Shown here: one piece after another, positions 9,985-19,013 of the stretch
Numbering within the stretch: position 1 is the stretch's first letter
Layout of the letters: each line of letters starts with the position of its first letter
Assembly: GCA_965199815.1 (NCBI GenBank)
Contig: CBDATE010000021.1
Location: 62,001 to 126,000 of the forward strand
Direction: 5' to 3'
Length of the DNA: 64,000 nucleotides
DNA from: Azotimanducus sp965199815
Lineage (GTDB): Bacteria > Pseudomonadota > Gammaproteobacteria > Pseudomonadales > Azotimanducaceae
Notes under the pieces: generated by a model
What the model saw: the letters and a program-made list of their open reading frames with translations, nothing else
The model's database searches: none
What the model was told of the DNA's origin: nothing
Translations under genes and position numbers: made by a program

Positions 9985-10935
9985 CTACGCTGCAACCCGT
10001 GCAAAGTGTCGCGCGAGCCCGGCGAGCCGACGCTGGATTGACCGCTCGGACATGGGAGCGGGAAGCATATCGAAGCCATGTGGTGCCCCTGAAACGATCT
10101 CCAGATCCACCGCTACCCCGCTTGCCTGCAGACGCTGTGCGTAAGCGAGTGATTCCTCGAGGAAAAGATCCTCGTCGCCAATGCATATGTGGGCAGAAGG
10201 CAATCCTTCGAGCCGCTCGGCGCGCGCCGGTGATGCGAACGGGGACGCGCTTCGGGATGGCTCATTCGGGTTCAGGTAACAATCCCAGGCGAAGCGGTTC
10301 ATTTGCACATCCCACAGGAAATACTCCCGTCCCTGACTGCTTTGAAGCGTCACGTTACGGTGGTCGAGCATTGGATATATCAGGCATTGGTAGCTGATCG
10401 CTCCCGGGCGCTCGGTACGCGCCCGCAGCGCGAGCGCGGCCGCCAATCCGCCTCCAGCGCTGGCACCGCCCAGCGCCAGAGAGTCGGTCTCGAGGCGAAG
10501 AGCAGCGGAGTTTTCGAGCATCCACCCGAGAGCCGCATCGCAGTCATCGAGCGCCGCCGGACAGGGATGTTCGGGTGCCAGTCGGTAGTCCACGGCCACC
10601 ACAAGCGCGCCAAGCTCCTGCGCCAGGCGGCACAGATGCAACTCATCCATCTCCGGGCATCCAAGCACGTAGCCGCCTCCATGCACCCATAACAGGCCCG
10701 GTCGAAGGTCAGATCCACTGCCGCCCGAATACAGGCGCAGACGCAGCTTCGCGCGTACGTCAGGACTGGCGATGAATTCGTCGGACACATCAATCTGGTC
10801 AAACCCCTCGATCAACTCTGCTGCCTGCCTGGACATCGCGTTCAGTTCCGCACGTGTCTGCCCAAGCGTCTCGCGGGTGAGGTTCAGCGCGGGGAATTGA
10901 TCGAGAAAAGGCAGCAGTTCCTCGGCTATGCTCAT
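9985..10935 (-). CDS. Alpha/beta hydrolase, hormone-sensitive-lipase (HSL) type esterase
   Basis: This is a 316-residue carboxylesterase of the HSL/GDXG family. The oxyanion motif HGGG is near residues 85-88, the nucleophile Ser159 lies in GGASAGG, the acid residue is in the GDEDLF segment near 254-256, and His286 lies in GAPHGFD, so the catalytic triad is complete. The ATG at 10935 overlaps the TGA of the aldehyde dehydrogenase by 4 nt (ATGA), indicating translational coupling. A longer upstream reading lies inside the dehydrogenase gene and is rejected. It is the last gene of the leftward receptor-transporter operon, so it probably cleaves an ester of the imported compound or an intermediate. 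The substrate cannot be named. Confidence 0.85.
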   Translation of the reverse strand: MSIAEELLPFLDQFPALNLTRETLGQTRAELNAMSRQAAELIEGFDQIDVSDEFIASPDVRAKLRLRLYSGGSGSDLRPGLLWVHGGGYVLGCPEMDELHLCRLAQELGALVVAVDYRLAPEHPCPAALDDCDAALGWMLENSAALRLETDSLALGGASAGGGLAAALALRARTERPGAISYQCLIYPMLDHRNVTLQSSQGREYFLWDVQMNRFAWDCYLNPNEPSRSASPFASPARAERLEGLPSAHICIGDEDLFLEESLAYAQRLQASGVAVDLEIVSGAPHGFDMLPAPMSERSIQRRLAGLARHFARVAA

Positions 10936-12407
10936 GTTCGGTCTCCAGGGTATGTGGCGGGCAGTGGACTCACCCGCATCCTGATATGTTGTGGTTCCAG
11001 AAAGGCATTCAGGCCCTCCGGCCCCAGCTCGCGCCCGCAGCCGCTCAGTTTCCAGCCGCCGAAGGGTGCCTGCAATTCCGATGTATCGGACACGTTGATT
11101 CCCACCGCGCCGAATTCGAGACGCTCCGCAAGCGCCCATGCCAGTTCCAGGTCCTCGGAATAGACATAGGCCGCGAGGCCGAATTGCAGGCCGTTCGCTA
11201 CCGACAGCAGTTCATCCATGGAACCACACTGGCGAATGGCGGCGACCGGGCCGTAGGTTTCCTCGCGCATGGTCAGGCTGTCCGGAGACGCTCCGTCAAG
11301 CAGTGTCGGCTGAAAGAACAGCCCCTGCTTCAATCTGCCGGATGTAGCGGGGCCTCCGCCCGTGAGTACTCTTGCGCCCTTGCGTACCGCATCGTCAATG
11401 TGCTGTTGCGAGCGCTCGATGACCGAAGATGTGGTCACCGGGCCATAGAGTGCGCCCGTGTGCAGTCCCGGTGACAATTCGATGTGTCGTGTTTCCTGAA
11501 CCAGTGCCTCCACGAATTCTTCGTGTACATCCGGATGGGTCAGGATGCGGTTCACCGTGATGCAGATTTGCCCCATGTTGGAGAAGGAGCGGCGCATGGC
11601 GGCTTTGGCGGCAGCTTCGATATCCGCGTCCGGCAGCAGGATGAACGGCGCGTGGCCACCGAGTTCGAGCGACAGGCGCTTGAGGTTTCCGGCTGCGTTG
11701 CGCATGATGTCCTGGCCTGCTGAGACCGAAGCGGTAGCGGAAATACACGCAATATCCGGGTGCCTGGCGAGCGCGGCACCGGCTTCGGGTCCTGTTCCCG
11801 GCACATTCGACAATACTCCTGCAGGCAGGCCGGCATCTGTGAAGCATTCGAGAACGGCCTTGATCGCAAAGGGGGTTTCGGGCGGCGGCTTGACCAGAAT
11901 GGGACATCCGGCGGCCAGCGCCGGAGCCACCTTCCAGCAGTAGATATCCACCGGATAGTTCCAGGGCACGATGGCCGCGACCACGCCCACAGGAAAATAC
12001 GACACGATATTCCTGACGTTCGGGAGCGAAGATGGACGCAGCGAACCGAACTGCCGTCGGCCTTCCTCGGCATAGTAGCGAATCACCTGAATCCCGAAGC
12101 CGATTTCCTTGCGGCTGTCGCACAGCGGCTTGCCTTGCTCTCTCGTGAGCACAAGGGCAATCTCGTCGAGTCGCGCTTCGATCAGATCTGCTGCCCGGTG
12201 CAGGATGAGCGCACGCTGGTCGGGATGCGTGTGTCCCCAGACCAGACGCGCTTCAAGCGCATGACCAACAGCGCGGTCAATATCCAGCGCATTGGCGAGG
12301 GCGCAACGCCCGACCAGGCTGCCATCTGCCGGGTCGTGCACCTCGCACCACTCCTGCGAGCCCGGAGTGTGCTCCGCCCCACCATAGTAGAGGCCGCATT
12401 CAAGCAT
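10932..12407 (-). CDS. NAD(P)-dependent aldehyde dehydrogenase
   Basis: Oxidises an aldehyde to an acid in the cytoplasm. Family motifs are intact: PWNYP near residue 148 with the catalytic Asn, VKPP near 172-175, the general base Glu248 in LELGGH, and the nucleophile Cys282 in GQICITVNR. Length (491 aa) is normal and resembles the succinate-semialdehyde and betaine-aldehyde dehydrogenase group. The usual ISFTGS nucleotide-binding segment reads ISATAS, a mild oddity. I start at ATG 12407; an in-frame TTG at 12422 would add five residues. It follows the SIS gene by about 24 bp and overlaps the esterase by 4 nt. Context suggests oxidation of an aldehyde from a sugar- or nucleoside-derived fragment (inference). 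Confidence 0.87.
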   Translation of the reverse strand: MLECGLYYGGAEHTPGSQEWCEVHDPADGSLVGRCALANALDIDRAVGHALEARLVWGHTHPDQRALILHRAADLIEARLDEIALVLTREQGKPLCDSRKEIGFGIQVIRYYAEEGRRQFGSLRPSSLPNVRNIVSYFPVGVVAAIVPWNYPVDIYCWKVAPALAAGCPILVKPPPETPFAIKAVLECFTDAGLPAGVLSNVPGTGPEAGAALARHPDIACISATASVSAGQDIMRNAAGNLKRLSLELGGHAPFILLPDADIEAAAKAAMRRSFSNMGQICITVNRILTHPDVHEEFVEALVQETRHIELSPGLHTGALYGPVTTSSVIERSQQHIDDAVRKGARVLTGGGPATSGRLKQGLFFQPTLLDGASPDSLTMREETYGPVAAIRQCGSMDELLSVANGLQFGLAAYVYSEDLELAWALAERLEFGAVGINVSDTSELQAPFGGWKLSGCGRELGPEGLNAFLEPQHIRMRVSPLPATYPGDRT

Positions 12408-12431
12408 GGCAGGCGGGAGCAACGCCTCGGA

Positions 12432-13196
12432 TCAGCGCCCTGACAGGCGACGCCACAACTCGGCGTAGTTCATGTCGTTCTGCCGATTCGCTCTTGCCTT
12501 GTCGGTGGTGTTGGGGCTGACCATCACCATTGGCGTGTGTCCGCGCAGCATGAGCTGTTCTGCCGTGGCCGCGTTGATCGCTTGTCCCACGGCAATCGCA
12601 ACGCTCGTCGAGGTGGCACCCACGCTGTCTTGCAGTCCTTCCACGGGAACGCCAGCGTCGCCGAGTGGTGCTCCGGTATCGATCACTATGTCGGCTGTCT
12701 CGAACAGCCGCGCACCCGATGAATGTCGCGACGGAACCTGCGACGAGTGCGGAATGCTGGTCACTCCGATGACCGTCATGCCAATCTCCTTCGCGCCCAG
12801 AGCAATATCCATGGTGACGGCGTTTATTCCCGAATGCGAGAAAATCAGCATGGTATCGTCCGGGTCGGTCTGGTGTGAGGACAATATGGCCTTGCCGTAG
12901 CCTTCCTGAGCGTGGATGAAGCGATATTGGCGCGCCCCCATGTCGCCGAGTACGCGGTGAAAGGAAATCATGGTGCTCTCGACAATGGGCCGGAATCCGG
13001 TCACGGTGCCGGTGCGCGGAAACATCTCCAGCGCGGCGAAGGAACCGTGCCCGGTGCCGAAAGTGAACGCCAGCTTGCCTTTCTCGATACTGTCGGCGCA
13101 GGCCTCCGCTGCACACACGATGTGTGCCTCCTGAGTGTCAAAGACCAGCGCGAGCTTCTCGTCGAGCAAGCGGCGGTATTTCCGAACGATGCTCAT
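12432..13196 (-). CDS. SIS-domain protein, UPF0309-like (putative phosphosugar isomerase or binding protein)
   Basis: At 254 aa it fits the UPF0309 family of single SIS (sugar isomerase) domain proteins. Visible signs are a glycine-rich phosphate-binding start (FTFGTGHGSFAALE, residues ~44-57), the SIS strand-loop LIFSHSGINAVTMDIALGAKE (~115-136, quoted in part as SHSGINAVTMD), and a Ser-rich loop GVTSIPHSS. Family members are thought to act on phosphorylated sugars, but none is well characterised to my knowledge. Its ATG overlaps the MFS gene's... end region by 4 nt (13193-13196), so the pair is coupled. Beside a PfkB kinase and a nucleoside phosphorylase in the divergent operon, a role on a ribose-phosphate product is reasonable inference. 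Confidence 0.78.
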   Translation of the reverse strand: MSIVRKYRRLLDEKLALVFDTQEAHIVCAAEACADSIEKGKLAFTFGTGHGSFAALEMFPRTGTVTGFRPIVESTMISFHRVLGDMGARQYRFIHAQEGYGKAILSSHQTDPDDTMLIFSHSGINAVTMDIALGAKEIGMTVIGVTSIPHSSQVPSRHSSGARLFETADIVIDTGAPLGDAGVPVEGLQDSVGATSTSVAIAVGQAINAATAEQLMLRGHTPMVMVSPNTTDKARANRQNDMNYAELWRRLSGR

Positions 13197-14347
13197 GTGA
13201 CACCTTCACCGCTTGATGTGTCCTCGCGCCTCGCTTGCGGGCGCAAGGTGAGCAGGGTCATGATGGCGCTGACCACCAGCGCACTGGCCGCGACCCCGAT
13301 GAGCAATGGGTATCCGCCCGCATCCGCCGCTGCCCCGCCCAGCCAGGGACCCAACGCAGAACCTATGCCCTGTGCGGCGGCAATCAGCGTCACGAACTGA
13401 TTTCTGCTGTCCAGTGCCGCGATATTCCCCATCTGATACGGCAGCACGAATCCGATAGCAAACCCCAGGCCGGCAATGGCGCTTGCGTACACCCAGAAGG
13501 CGGTCAATTGCATCAGCGCCAGGATTGACATCAGCATCACCAGCATCCCGACGAGCAGCGGAATCCATCGACCGAAGCGCAAACCGAGCAGCGTGGCGGC
13601 CACCGATCCGAGTGCCGATGCCAGCAGGTTGGAGGCAATCACCGGGCTGATCGCCGATGCATCGAAACCCGTGCCGATGCCGAGGCGTTCGGCAAACGCC
13701 CACACGGCGGCGAACGCGAATCCGGTGCCCAGTATTCCCAGCAGCGCCAGCAGGATGGGCAGCGAAGGACGTTCCGCGGAACCCGTCTGGCCGGGTTCAT
13801 CGGCCACTGCACCCACAGGTAGCAGCAACGCCAGGAGCCCGAGAATCAGGATGAGCCCGCCGAGCAGGTAACTGGAACCCTCCAGACCATAGTGCGGCAC
13901 GATGAAGCGCCCGATGACATAACTGATCAATGCCAGTGCTGTATAGGACACCAGAATACCCATGGCAAAACTGCGTTCCGGGTCGCTGCTTGCGCTGAAT
14001 ATTCGATAGGCGAGTGTCCACAAGCCGCCCATCATCAGGCCGATTGCGAATACGGTGGCCAGACTTGCCGAGTAGTTGTCCACCTGCGCCAGAACAAGGA
14101 AGGCAGCGATCACGATTCCCGTGGCGATGAGACTCAGGCTGCGCCAGTTGCACCGGCGCACCCACCAGAGGGCGGTCAGCGAAGCGGTGGAGAAGCCGAC
14201 AAGATATCCCGTGCCCAGAAATCCGGCTTGCGTCTGGCTGAATTCCCCGGAAGAGATATTGAGCCCGACGAAGAAGGGCAGGAAGGCCCAGAACAGGCCT
14301 CCGATGGTGTAGATACCAAGCGCACCGATCAGATTACGATTGCTCAT
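13193..14347 (-). CDS. Major facilitator superfamily transporter (12 TM)
   Basis: A 384-residue protein that is almost entirely hydrophobic segments, consistent with twelve membrane helices. An RR/W-rich loop (ALWWVRRCNWR) falls between helices 2 and 3, where MFS proteins carry their basic motif, and a long polar loop near the middle (VADEPGQTGSAERPS) separates the two six-helix bundles. It lies between the TonB receptor gene (42 bp upstream) and the SIS gene (4-nt overlap). The natural reading is that the receptor moves the substrate across the outer membrane and this protein across the inner membrane. The substrate is not identifiable from sequence; the divergent operon hints at a nucleoside-like molecule. 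Confidence 0.85.
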   Translation of the reverse strand: MSNRNLIGALGIYTIGGLFWAFLPFFVGLNISSGEFSQTQAGFLGTGYLVGFSTASLTALWWVRRCNWRSLSLIATGIVIAAFLVLAQVDNYSASLATVFAIGLMMGGLWTLAYRIFSASSDPERSFAMGILVSYTALALISYVIGRFIVPHYGLEGSSYLLGGLILILGLLALLLPVGAVADEPGQTGSAERPSLPILLALLGILGTGFAFAAVWAFAERLGIGTGFDASAISPVIASNLLASALGSVAATLLGLRFGRWIPLLVGMLVMLMSILALMQLTAFWVYASAIAGLGFAIGFVLPYQMGNIAALDSRNQFVTLIAAAQGIGSALGPWLGGAAADAGGYPLLIGVAASALVVSAIMTLLTLRPQARREDTSSGEGVT

Positions 14348-14388
14348 GTTGCTTCACAGCGTCATTCAATCCAGCCTGATGCGGCACA

Positions 14389-16671
14389 CTACAGGTTCCG
14401 CGTCAGTTCCAGGCCGAAGGTCCTCGGATAGCTGTAGTTGCCCGCGGCGATATAGAAGCCGAACCCAAGCACCTCGTAGGCCTCGGTCAGGTATTGTTCA
14501 TCCGTCAGGTTGCGCACCCAGAAGGCGGCATCCCACGTGTCGTCGGCGGAGCGCAGCGCGAGGCGCAGGTCCACATCGATATGGGACTCGGTATAAAGCG
14601 CCCTTGATGCGCGCAGGTCTCGCGGGATGTCGTCTTCCCAGAGGAAGTCGAGCTGCCCGACGAAGCGCCACCCATCATACACGGGCCATTCCACGGTGGC
14701 CGAGGAGTTGATGCTCCACTCGGGCGTGTTGGGGATGCGATTGCCGCTCAGATCCGCCAGGGTCGAGCCGAAGACCTGCGCGTTGTCGGGAAAGGGACTG
14801 CCGGTGCCGGTGCCGGCAACCGAAGTGACAAGGGTGCCGTATTCGCTGTCGATATAGGCCGCGCCGAAGCTCAGCTCGAGCCAGTCCGTGGCAAGTACGC
14901 GAAGCTGCAACTCTCCGCCCTGCATTTTCGCATCGTCGGCATTGATCAGGAAGTTGGTTGAAATGCGGCTCAGTGGCTCGACTGCCACCACCTGTGGGTC
15001 GGTTGCGTCGTACCGGTAGATGGCCGCTTCAAGGCTCGCCCGCCCGTCGGCGAAGGTCGATTTCAGGCCGACCTCGAAGGCAGTGAGCGATTCGGATTTT
15101 GTTGGTTCGAGATTCTCGACGCTTGCCAGAAATTGACTGTTGAAAGTGCCGGCGTTGAATCCGCGCGCGATGCTGGCATAGACCAGCGTGTCTTCATCCA
15201 GGCTCCAGTCCAGCGCCACGCGGGCGGAGTAGTCGCTGTCCGAGAAGGAATTGCTGGCACCGGCCTGCAGTTCTGCCGAGGCGAAGATCCCGGTGGTGCG
15301 GTAGTCGAAGTCACGCTGAACATCGGACCAGCGCCCGCCAACGGTCAGGGCGAGGTCCTCGGCCAGCGGATATTCGATTTGCCCGAACAGGCCCAGGGTG
15401 TCGGTTTCCAGCGTCGAGTAATCCTGGCGACCGCCCGAATTGAACGACGGGTCGCCTTCGAGTTCGTCGCTGGAGAAGTACATGCCGACCAGCCATTGCA
15501 TGCCTTCGCTCGCATTCGATGCGAGCCGCAGTTCCTGTGAAAACTGTGAAACCTCCGACCTGCGCATATTGTCAAGCGCTCCGGTTGGCCCCGCGTCCTC
15601 ATCAAGGGTATCGCGACGCTTGAAGTCGTCCCATCCAGTCACCGAGGTCAGGGTCATTGTCGCGAAATCCCGGTTCAGCTCCGCGGAAATACCACGTGAC
15701 TGGTAGTCGTGATTGCCGAGCGCATTCTGGTTGATGGTATAAGGGTCGCCATCGGTGTCGTTCCAGGTGTTGCCACTCCCGAAAGGATCTCTCGCCAGGC
15801 AATTGCTTGCCGCCGCGGCCACATCCCCGCGTACATACTCGGGACATAACTGATCCGGGATACCGTCGCCGTCTGTGTCCTGACCGGCGGGGATGGTCGC
15901 GAAGGGCCAGACATCCGAGTTGTCGCGTCCGGCGTGGAAGCGCACCAGCAACTCGATGTCATCCCCGGGACGGAACAACAGGGAACCACGCGCCATGAGT
16001 TGATCGAGTTCGCCGCCATCATCCTGATCGGGATGCGTATTGCTCAGCGGGCTGTCGGTCTGACGCAGATACTTGACCGCCATGCGGGCGGCGGTTGTGT
16101 CGGACAGGGGGCCTCCGTAGGCACCTTCGAAAGATGCTTTGGAGTAGCGCCCGATGCCCAGGGTGGCGTAGCCCTCAGGCTCGAAGGTGGGGCGTCTGGA
16201 GACGAGATTGATGGCTCCGGCGATGGTATTGCGTCCGTATATGGTGCCCTGCGGCCCCTTCAGCACCTCCATGCGTTCGAGGTCGAGCAGGCGGAACGCC
16301 TGCATCGGTGGTTGCGACACATAGACACCATCGGCATAGACACCCGTGGATTGCGGCAGGGTTTCGATGAACCCGTCCGTATTCACGCCACGCAGTGCGA
16401 TCAGCGGATAGCCGAACTCCCCGAATGGAGTCTGCACATTCAGACCCGGCGAGAAGCGCCCGACATCGATTAACGAGACCGCACCGGCCTCTTGAAGGCG
16501 CTCGCCACTGACCACATCAACCGCAATGCCGAGCTCGGCGAGCGATTCCTCCCGCTTTTGCGCGGTGACAATTATTTCTTCGAGTACCCCCGCTGATGGC
16601 TGTGCAAGCGCGGAGTTCGCAAACGCCAAGTGTATTGCGAGAGCGGAGAAGACGAGCAGTTTTTTCTTCAT
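14389..16671 (-). CDS. TonB-dependent outer-membrane receptor (intact)
   Basis: A 760-residue receptor. The ATG at 16671 opens a classic signal peptide (MKKKLLVFSALAIHLA..ALAQ, cleavage near 23) and has AGGGGGA upstream; the longer ORF start at 16728 would place residues before the signal peptide. A TonB box-like EEIIVTAQKR follows at ~30-40. The plug domain contains LIALRGVNTDG and the conserved LERMEVLKGPQGTIYGRN. The barrel ends in NLTDEQYLTEAYEV...TFGLELTRNL. An acidic loop DTDGDGIPD looks calcium-binding. It heads the leftward operon, divergent from the GntR regulator with a palindrome between them, so it is probably repressed or activated by that regulator. Unlike the receptor at 54.4 kb, this gene is uninterrupted. 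Confidence 0.9.
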   Translation of the reverse strand: MKKKLLVFSALAIHLAFANSALAQPSAGVLEEIIVTAQKREESLAELGIAVDVVSGERLQEAGAVSLIDVGRFSPGLNVQTPFGEFGYPLIALRGVNTDGFIETLPQSTGVYADGVYVSQPPMQAFRLLDLERMEVLKGPQGTIYGRNTIAGAINLVSRRPTFEPEGYATLGIGRYSKASFEGAYGGPLSDTTAARMAVKYLRQTDSPLSNTHPDQDDGGELDQLMARGSLLFRPGDDIELLVRFHAGRDNSDVWPFATIPAGQDTDGDGIPDQLCPEYVRGDVAAAASNCLARDPFGSGNTWNDTDGDPYTINQNALGNHDYQSRGISAELNRDFATMTLTSVTGWDDFKRRDTLDEDAGPTGALDNMRRSEVSQFSQELRLASNASEGMQWLVGMYFSSDELEGDPSFNSGGRQDYSTLETDTLGLFGQIEYPLAEDLALTVGGRWSDVQRDFDYRTTGIFASAELQAGASNSFSDSDYSARVALDWSLDEDTLVYASIARGFNAGTFNSQFLASVENLEPTKSESLTAFEVGLKSTFADGRASLEAAIYRYDATDPQVVAVEPLSRISTNFLINADDAKMQGGELQLRVLATDWLELSFGAAYIDSEYGTLVTSVAGTGTGSPFPDNAQVFGSTLADLSGNRIPNTPEWSINSSATVEWPVYDGWRFVGQLDFLWEDDIPRDLRASRALYTESHIDVDLRLALRSADDTWDAAFWVRNLTDEQYLTEAYEVLGFGFYIAAGNYSYPRTFGLELTRNL

Positions 16672-16732
16672 GGCGAATCCCCCTGATGGATCGGTCGGTC
16701 GCGACAGTACGATCCAAGGTATAGTCATTCAG

Positions 16733-16744
16733 TTGACTAGTCAA
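16733..16744. promoter_or_regulatory. Perfect palindromic operator between divergent operons
   Basis: TTGACT-AGTCAA is a perfect 12-bp palindrome between the TonB receptor start (16671) and the GntR gene. TTGACT also reads as a -35 box on both strands. Rightward, GAAAAT lies 17 bp downstream; leftward, TATACC lies about 15 bp downstream. One dimeric repressor here could block both promoters. GntR/HutC regulators bind short palindromes next to their own gene, so the product of the adjacent gene is the obvious candidate (inference). Confidence 0.6.
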
Positions 16745-16771
16745 GTGGTTATTTGGAAAATGTCAGGTAAC

Positions 16772-17581
16772 ATGAGTGGCCAAATGATTTCAAGCCAGAA
16801 AGCGGGAAAGCCGCGCTACCTCGTTCTCTCCGATATGCTTCGCGACGGCATTCGTGACGGCAGATGGGTGGCGGGAGACCTGCTGCCGAGTGAAACCCAG
16901 CTCTGTCGGCAGTTCAGCGTCAGTCGCGGCACGGTGGTCAAGGCAATCGATGTGCTGCTTGCCCAAGGCATGTTGCAGCGACGCCAAGGCGTGGGTACCT
17001 TTGTCGCTCGCCCGGCGTTGCACAGGGCACCCGGCTACTTGCGCGGCTTCTCGGAAACGGTTCGCAGTGAGGGGCGGATTCCTGCCCACAGGCTCGTCGG
17101 GCAGCGGCAATTAAGCCGCAACCAGGCATTGCAGTTCGGGTGCGATGAGCCGGTGCTGCTTCTTGAACGCATCCGGCTGGTCGATAGCATGCCCTGGGCC
17201 ATTCATACGGCGCTGGTGCCCATGCGCATCGTGGAGAGAATTCCCGCATTGGCGGGTGCGAATAGCCGGGTGGCGGAACCCGATTTCTCCCTGTACAAAA
17301 CCTTTGACGAGGCGGGACTGGAAATCGAGCATGCCGACGAATACATCAATGTGCGTCTGGCCACCGCCAGGGAAGCTGCAAACCTTGGTATCACGCGTCC
17401 TTCTGCAGTCATGCTTGTACATCGCAAGAGTTTTGACAGGAAAGGCGACCTCGTCGAACTGATCGAAGCCGTGTATCTCGAGGGTTGCTATACCTATGAC
17501 GCGCGTCTGTTTCGCTCGTACCCGGTGTCGCTGGTGCATGCAGATGCTACGAAGCAATCCCCGCGACAACAGTATTCGTGA
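16772..17581 (+). CDS. GntR-family transcriptional regulator, HutC subfamily (UTRA domain)
   Basis: The N-terminal winged helix (about residues 10-75) shows the GntR pattern PRYLVLSDMLRDGI, GDLLPSETQL, FSVSRGTVVKAIDVL and RRQGVGTFVA. The remaining ~180 residues form a UTRA ligand-binding domain (PGYLRGFSE, VLLLERIRLVD, and a C-terminal V..HRKSFDR..DLVE). UTRA domains bind small effectors, often sugars or phosphosugars. In-frame ATGs occur at 16760, 16772 and 16784; 16772 has AGG at suitable spacing. Its TGA overlaps the GTG of the next gene (GTGA), making it first in a four-gene coupled operon. It probably autoregulates and also controls the divergent receptor operon through the palindrome at 16733-16744. 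Confidence 0.87.
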   Translation: MSGQMISSQKAGKPRYLVLSDMLRDGIRDGRWVAGDLLPSETQLCRQFSVSRGTVVKAIDVLLAQGMLQRRQGVGTFVARPALHRAPGYLRGFSETVRSEGRIPAHRLVGQRQLSRNQALQFGCDEPVLLLERIRLVDSMPWAIHTALVPMRIVERIPALAGANSRVAEPDFSLYKTFDEAGLEIEHADEYINVRLATAREAANLGITRPSAVMLVHRKSFDRKGDLVELIEAVYLEGCYTYDARLFRSYPVSLVHADATKQSPRQQYS

Positions 17582-18153
17582 GCGTACGCCTCGACAAGGG
17601 CACAGCCGTCGCGCTGCTGCTTATCGACCTGCAGAAGTCATTCTTTGACGAAGCTGGCGAGAATTATTTCCCCGAGAGCGCACAGGTGTTGCCAGCCCTG
17701 GAGACGTTATTGCAAAGCGCGAGGGTTGCCCGGTGCCCGGTGATTTTTGTCGCGGAACGCCACCGGCCCGGGGTCGATGATTTCGAATCCGCCAAGTTGC
17801 CTGTGCACTGCGTGGCGGGAGAGTTCGATGCCGAGTTGCTTGATGGATTTTCTCCGCAAGGGCGCGACGAGATGCTCGTGCTCAAGCGGCGCATGAGCGC
17901 CTTTCAGTCCACTGATCTGGATCTGCTGCTCAGGGAACTCGGAGTCGAAACCCTGGTTATCGGCGGTGTCAAGACCAATGTGTGCGTACGCGCCACTGTT
18001 CAGGACGGTTTCGCGCTCGGATATCGCTGCCACGTGGTGCGCGATGCGGTGTGCTCCAATCGCAAGCACCTGGCAGAGGCATCCCTTGAAGACATTGACC
18101 GCTACATGGGCTGGGTGGTGTCGCTTGATGCAGGTGCGGGGATGCTGTCGTGA
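17578..18153 (+). CDS. Cysteine hydrolase, isochorismatase superfamily
   Basis: At 191 aa it has all three catalytic elements of this alpha/beta family: Asp in LLIDLQKSF (residue ~17), Lys in LKRRMSAF (~103), and nucleophile Cys in GGVKTNVCVRAT (~138) after a cis-peptide-type GGVKTN. The family includes nicotinamidase, N-carbamoylsarcosine amidase and the ureidoacrylate hydrolase RutB of pyrimidine breakdown. The GTG start at 17578 overlaps the regulator's stop, and its own TGA overlaps the next GTG. Beside a nucleoside phosphorylase, an amidohydrolase step on a released or opened base is an attractive but unproven reading. Confidence 0.83.
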   Translation: MSVRLDKGTAVALLLIDLQKSFFDEAGENYFPESAQVLPALETLLQSARVARCPVIFVAERHRPGVDDFESAKLPVHCVAGEFDAELLDGFSPQGRDEMLVLKRRMSAFQSTDLDLLLRELGVETLVIGGVKTNVCVRATVQDGFALGYRCHVVRDAVCSNRKHLAEASLEDIDRYMGWVVSLDAGAGMLS

Positions 18154-19013
18154 GCAAGGTGGTGGTCATCGGGTACGCATCGCTCGACTATCCGGCGGTG
18201 CTCGACGGATTCTTTGCGGGCGACCAGACCGTCATGATTCGGCAACGCCCGATGGATGCCTTTCCGCGTCCGGGAGGTTGTCCGCTCTATGTGGCACGTC
18301 CGATTGCCCGTCATGACATCAGCGTCTCCATTGTCACGTGGGTGGGAGCAGATGCCAATGGCGAACTCTTTGTCTCGCACACTCGCGAGGACGGCGTGGG
18401 TAGCGACGGGATTGCAACCGTCGAGGGTGGAAACACGCCCGTGTGCTTCCTGTTGTATCAGCCCGATGGGAGCTGCGGTTGTCTGTTCGACCCGGGCATG
18501 TTGGGTAGCGAGCAACTTGACGAGCAGCAGAGCGAATTGATTGCCGACGCACAGATGCTGTGCGTCACGGTAGGTCCGCCCGACATTGCGAGGCAGGCGC
18601 TTGCGCTGGTGGGCGAGGATTGCCGGGTCGCCTGGGTCATGAAGAAGGACCCGCTCTCCTTCCCCGAAGATCTGCGGTTGGCGCTTGCCTCCCGCGCCGA
18701 CTTCATTTTTTGCAATCGGCAGGAGCGTACCTGGGTTGATGAAGGGCTTGCGCAGACGAGTGTGCGGCGTGAGGCGATGATCGTGGAAACAGCAGGTGCC
18801 GGTCCCGTCGTGGCGCAGTCGGGAAGCGGGGACGTGCGGGTGGAAGTCGAGCCTATTCCCGTCGGAGACGCATGCGGTGCCGGGGATACGCTGGCGGGCG
18901 GCTGTCTGGCCGCCAGCCTGGGTGGTGAAGCGGATGTGCGTCGCGTCGTTGCGCGAGGTATCGATGCGGCTGCGTCACTGTTGCGTACGCGCTCCACGGG
19001 TGGCGAGGAATGA
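18150..19013 (+). CDS. PfkB/ribokinase-family kinase
   Basis: A 287-residue sugar or nucleoside kinase. The N-terminal VVVIGYASLDY replaces the family's usual GE..D opening. The glycine pair GGCPLYVA is near residue 42. The C-terminal anion-hole signature DACGAGDTLAGG (~240-251) contains the catalytic Asp in GAGD. It starts at GTG 18150 within the overlap with the hydrolase and ends in an ATGA overlap with the phosphorylase. It probably phosphorylates the pentose or nucleoside handled by this operon, but ribose, deoxyribose, inosine and pseudouridine kinases all share this fold. Confidence 0.83.
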   Translation: MSKVVVIGYASLDYPAVLDGFFAGDQTVMIRQRPMDAFPRPGGCPLYVARPIARHDISVSIVTWVGADANGELFVSHTREDGVGSDGIATVEGGNTPVCFLLYQPDGSCGCLFDPGMLGSEQLDEQQSELIADAQMLCVTVGPPDIARQALALVGEDCRVAWVMKKDPLSFPEDLRLALASRADFIFCNRQERTWVDEGLAQTSVRREAMIVETAGAGPVVAQSGSGDVRVEVEPIPVGDACGAGDTLAGGCLAASLGGEADVRRVVARGIDAAASLLRTRSTGGEE

